NCBI GenBank assembly: GCA_938009115.1
Contig: CALLHZ010000086.1
Coordinates: forward strand, 1-15,551
Direction: 5' to 3'
Source of the DNA: an uncultured Clostridia bacterium
Lineage (GTDB): Bacteria > Bacillota > Clostridia > Peptostreptococcales > Anaerovoracaceae
DNA: 15,551 bases
The first letter of the stretch is position 1; the number at the start of each line of letters is the position of its first letter. The notes below the pieces were generated by a model. It made no database searches. It was given only the letters and a program-made list of their open reading frames with translations, and was not told the DNA's origin. Positions 13,741 through 15,551 of the stretch are shown in pieces. Position numbers and translations under genes: made by a program.

Positions 13741-14097
13741 ATGGGCAAATTCAATGTGAAAGAAACGAAGACCGGCTTTGTTTTCAGCCTGCAGGCCGGC
13801 AACGGCCAGATCATCGGCACATCGGAGGTCTACAGTTCGCAAAAAGCTTGCATGAACGGGATCGAAAGCGTACGGAAGAACGCTCCGATCGCGGGCCTGG
13901 AGGATCAGACGGTAGAAGGCTTTGAAAAGGCCAAGAACCCGAAATTCGAGATCTATACAGACAAAGGCGGCGAGTTCCGCTTCCGGTTGAAAGCATCCAA
14001 CGGGGAGCCGATCCTGGCTTCGGAAGGCTACAAGGCCAAAGCCAGCTGCAAAAAAGGTATCGAGAGCGTCCGTAAAAGTGCTGTCGAAGCCGAATAA
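13741..14097 (+). CDS. YegP-like protein with two DUF1508 repeats
   Basis: A 118-residue protein made of two tandem DUF1508 (UPF0339) repeats. Repeat one is about 2-50 (GKFNVKETKTGFVFSLQAGNG, ending GIESVRKNAP) and repeat two about 63-113 (PKFEIYTDKGGEFRFRLKASNG, ending GIESVRKSA). The shared end GIESVRK is striking. Family members are small soluble proteins found in many bacteria, sometimes linked to stress, with no firm biochemical role. The ATG at 13741 is chosen because GGGAGGTGG lies just before it; an in-frame ATG at 13720 would add seven residues that include this ribosome site. A strong terminator follows 12 bases after the stop. Confidence 0.9.
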   Translation: MGKFNVKETKTGFVFSLQAGNGQIIGTSEVYSSQKACMNGIESVRKNAPIAGLEDQTVEGFEKAKNPKFEIYTDKGGEFRFRLKASNGEPILASEGYKAKASCKKGIESVRKSAVEAE

Positions 14098-14108
14098 GAT
14101 AGAATCAC

Positions 14109-14152
14109 AAAGGGAGGTCACCTTCAGAATGAAGTGACCTCCCTTTTATTTT
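14109..14152 (+). terminator. Strong rho-independent terminator
   Basis: AAAGGGAGGTCAC-TTC pairs with GAA-GTGACCTCCCTTT: a 16-bp stem with one bulged C, loop AGAAT, then TTTTATTTTA. It closes the YegP-like gene. It lies between two convergent genes (the HD gene stops at 14163), so it may also stop transcription arriving on the minus strand, although that side has only a short T-run. Confidence 0.9.
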
Positions 14153-14162
14153 ACGCAAGCAA

Positions 14163-14822
14163 TCAAATCAGCTGCTGCTCGTTGATGATCAGCTTGAATT
14201 CCAAGCCCAGCGTTTCCGCTGCCTTCCGGCACATGATCATGCGCTGCAGAAAGATTTCAAAATAATCCATCACGGAGCTGTAACGGCTGTCGATGGTGAG
14301 CTTGAGCTTCAACAACGTCCGCTCGTCATTGATCCGCACCTGGGATTTTCGCACGGAATAGTTGACCCGGTCATGGATATCGAAGCTGGATTTGTCCTGG
14401 TTGCGCACTCGGGTGCGACGAACATCGGACTTGTCCGCTATGATCAGCGCGGCAGCGACGGGATTGACGGCAATGCCGGTCCCTTCGTCGTGGTTTCCGA
14501 TGGCCGTCACCACCGTAGCGATATCAGCCGGTTCGCCGCCAAGACGATCCAGGATACGAAAAGCGATCACCGCACCGCTTTGGGAATGATCGATCCGGTT
14601 CACCAGATTGCCGATATCGTGAAGATACGCGGCGATGCGCACCAGTTCCACCTCTCGCTCCGGATACTGCATCTTCTCCATGATATACTTCGCCGTTTCG
14701 GCAACCCGGGTCACATGGGCAAAGCTGTGTTCAGTATAGCCCAAAGCCATGAGGGATTCGTCGGCCTTCGAAATGTATTCCCGGACCGCCGCGTCCTGAA
14801 CGACCTGCTCATAAGTGATCAT
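14163..14822 (-). CDS. HD-domain phosphohydrolase family protein
   Basis: A 219-residue protein with an HD-superfamily metal site: H36 in EHSFAHV, the H68-D69 pair in LHDIGN, H79 in RIDHS, H111 in GNHDEG and D130 in IIADKSD. Such proteins are metal-dependent phosphohydrolases acting on nucleotides or cyclic dinucleotides. The C-terminal part (about 145-210: RVNYSVRKS, then LKLTIDSRYSSVMDYFEIF) is not part of the HD core and resembles the tail of a clostridial HD subfamily whose substrate is unknown to me. The ribosome site is weak (AAAGG). The gene follows the racemase-like gene by only 12 bp, so the two are co-transcribed. No transmembrane segments or sensory domain. Confidence 0.85.
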   Translation of the reverse strand: MITYEQVVQDAAVREYISKADESLMALGYTEHSFAHVTRVAETAKYIMEKMQYPEREVELVRIAAYLHDIGNLVNRIDHSQSGAVIAFRILDRLGGEPADIATVVTAIGNHDEGTGIAVNPVAAALIIADKSDVRRTRVRNQDKSSFDIHDRVNYSVRKSQVRINDERTLLKLKLTIDSRYSSVMDYFEIFLQRMIMCRKAAETLGLEFKLIINEQQLI

Positions 14823-14834
14823 GCTTCTGCCTTT

Positions 14835-15551
14835 CTACCGATAGCTTCTGGTAACATAGGGACTTGTAAACAGCTTTAAAAACGCGCCGTAATCCAGTCT
14901 GAAGTCCAACGTATCTCCAAGGTGATAATCCGTACCCGTGACATTTACCAGCAAATGATCCGAGGACCCGCCCAGGATCTCCACGGCAGGATCCATTGGC
15001 GTCAAGCCGTCGGGATTGGTGTCCTGCTTGCCCACGGCCAGGATAGCCCGGGTGATGATGCCTTTGTCCTCGTAATGCGGGACCTCTCCGAAAGCATCCA
15101 CGCCCACTTCACCGATGGGCAAAGAGGGCTTTTCTTTGCATTCGATGATCTGGGCCCGAAGCAGCACCGCGTCATTGCAGGTGCCAGGGATCCGGCTTGT
15201 ATAAGCCGTTTCGTTTCCCAGAATAAAAGCCTCGCCCAGGCGCAGATTGTTGATGCCCGCCGGAAGCTGCCTTTTGGGGATCAGATAGACTGAACTGCTG
15301 TTGCCGCCGGAGACCATCGCCAGCGTAGTGCGGAACCGGCGCTGGATGCGGCTGGCCAGCCCGGCAAGCTGGCCCAGATTATCTTCCTTGGGGATGATGG
15401 CGCCGTAGCAGGTCAGGTTGGTACCGATGCCAAACAGCTTCACATGGCGCATTTTCAGGATCTCGTCGCAGGCGGCCATAATGGCCTCTTCGTCCTGATA
15501 GAACATCCCTTCCCGAAGATCGCCCAAATCGATCATCAGCAGGACCTTGTG
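14835..15551 (-). CDS. Alanine/ornithine racemase-like PLP enzyme (5' end outside window)
   Basis: The frame is open through the window edge. The visible 238 residues start HKVLLMIDLGDLREG, the middle of an alanine-racemase-like PLP barrel. The catalytic lysine and PLP motif lie before the window, so the N terminus, perhaps 100 or more residues, is missing. IGTNLTCYG, SGGNSSS and RLGEA match the alanine/ornithine racemase family, which includes the clostridial ornithine racemase. The ATG at 15536 is internal and is not the start. Amino-acid racemisation for ornithine or alanine fermentation is likely, but the substrate cannot be assigned from this fragment. It lies directly upstream of the HD gene in one transcription unit. 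Confidence 0.85.
   Translation of the reverse strand, partial: HKVLLMIDLGDLREGMFYQDEEAIMAACDEILKMRHVKLFGIGTNLTCYGAIIPKEDNLGQLAGLASRIQRRFRTTLAMVSGGNSSSVYLIPKRQLPAGINNLRLGEAFILGNETAYTSRIPGTCNDAVLLRAQIIECKEKPSLPIGEVGVDAFGEVPHYEDKGIITRAILAVGKQDTNPDGLTPMDPAVEILGGSSDHLLVNVTGTDYHLGDTLDFRLDYGAFLKLFTSPYVTRSYR

Overview
The window reads as a chromosomal segment of a strict or near-strict anaerobe of the Firmicutes, probably Clostridia. The evidence is AGGAGG-type ribosome binding sites, sigma-A promoters of the TTGACT/TATAAT type, and a gene set common in that group: a DUF1576 membrane protein, a CoA-disulfide-reductase/rhodanese/TusA/DsrE fusion, ferredoxin-containing MinD-type ATPases, NifX-like proteins, DUF134, and an ornithine/alanine racemase-like protein. 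No rRNA, tRNA, insertion sequence, prophage or CRISPR array is visible. Genes are tightly packed and both end genes run out of the window.

Layout. (1) 1-1181 minus: N-terminal part of a DUF1576 multi-spanning membrane protein, divergent from (2) a Crp/Fnr-type regulator at 1402-2079. (3) 4940-2069 minus: a four-module sulfur-redox fusion flavoprotein followed by a thioredoxin. Both have a near-identical 15-bp palindrome (TGTGAC-TG-TCAC type) about 40 bp upstream of the predicted transcription start, and the recognition helix of the nearby regulator carries the R-E-x-x-x-R residues with which Crp reads TGTGA. (4) 5179-8235 plus: a 7TM-PAS-LytS-type histidine kinase, its overlapping REC-wHTH-BTAD (SAPR-family) response regulator, and a degenerate stand-alone receiver behind a promoter carrying two TGTAAAG direct repeats at 11-bp period.

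(5) 11984-8232 minus: a six-gene metal/Fe-S cofactor operon in the order DUF134 regulator, NifX-like, ferredoxin-MinD ATPase, ferredoxin-MinD ATPase, Mrp/NBP35 ATPase, NifX-like with a His/Cys tail. The gene content resembles the orange-protein (ORP) operon of Desulfovibrio. (6) 12165-13183 plus, divergent from it: two overlapping half-size permeases of the ArsP/YraQ (UPF0718) type, with a GACATATGTC palindrome in the shared promoter region. (7) 13251-14097 plus: a hotdog thioesterase and a YegP-like DUF1508 protein, closed by a strong terminator. (8) 15551-14163 minus: a PLP-dependent ornithine/alanine racemase-like protein (5' end outside the window) and an HD-domain phosphohydrolase.

How the parts may work together (inference). 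Regions 2-3 look like a small sulfane-sulfur/thiol redox regulon under a Crp-type activator. Regions 4-6 look like a membrane-sensing system next to a metal-sulfur cofactor assembly operon and a transporter. The window does not prove that the kinase/regulator pair controls the cofactor operon. The substrates of the permease and of the NifX-like proteins cannot be read from sequence alone.
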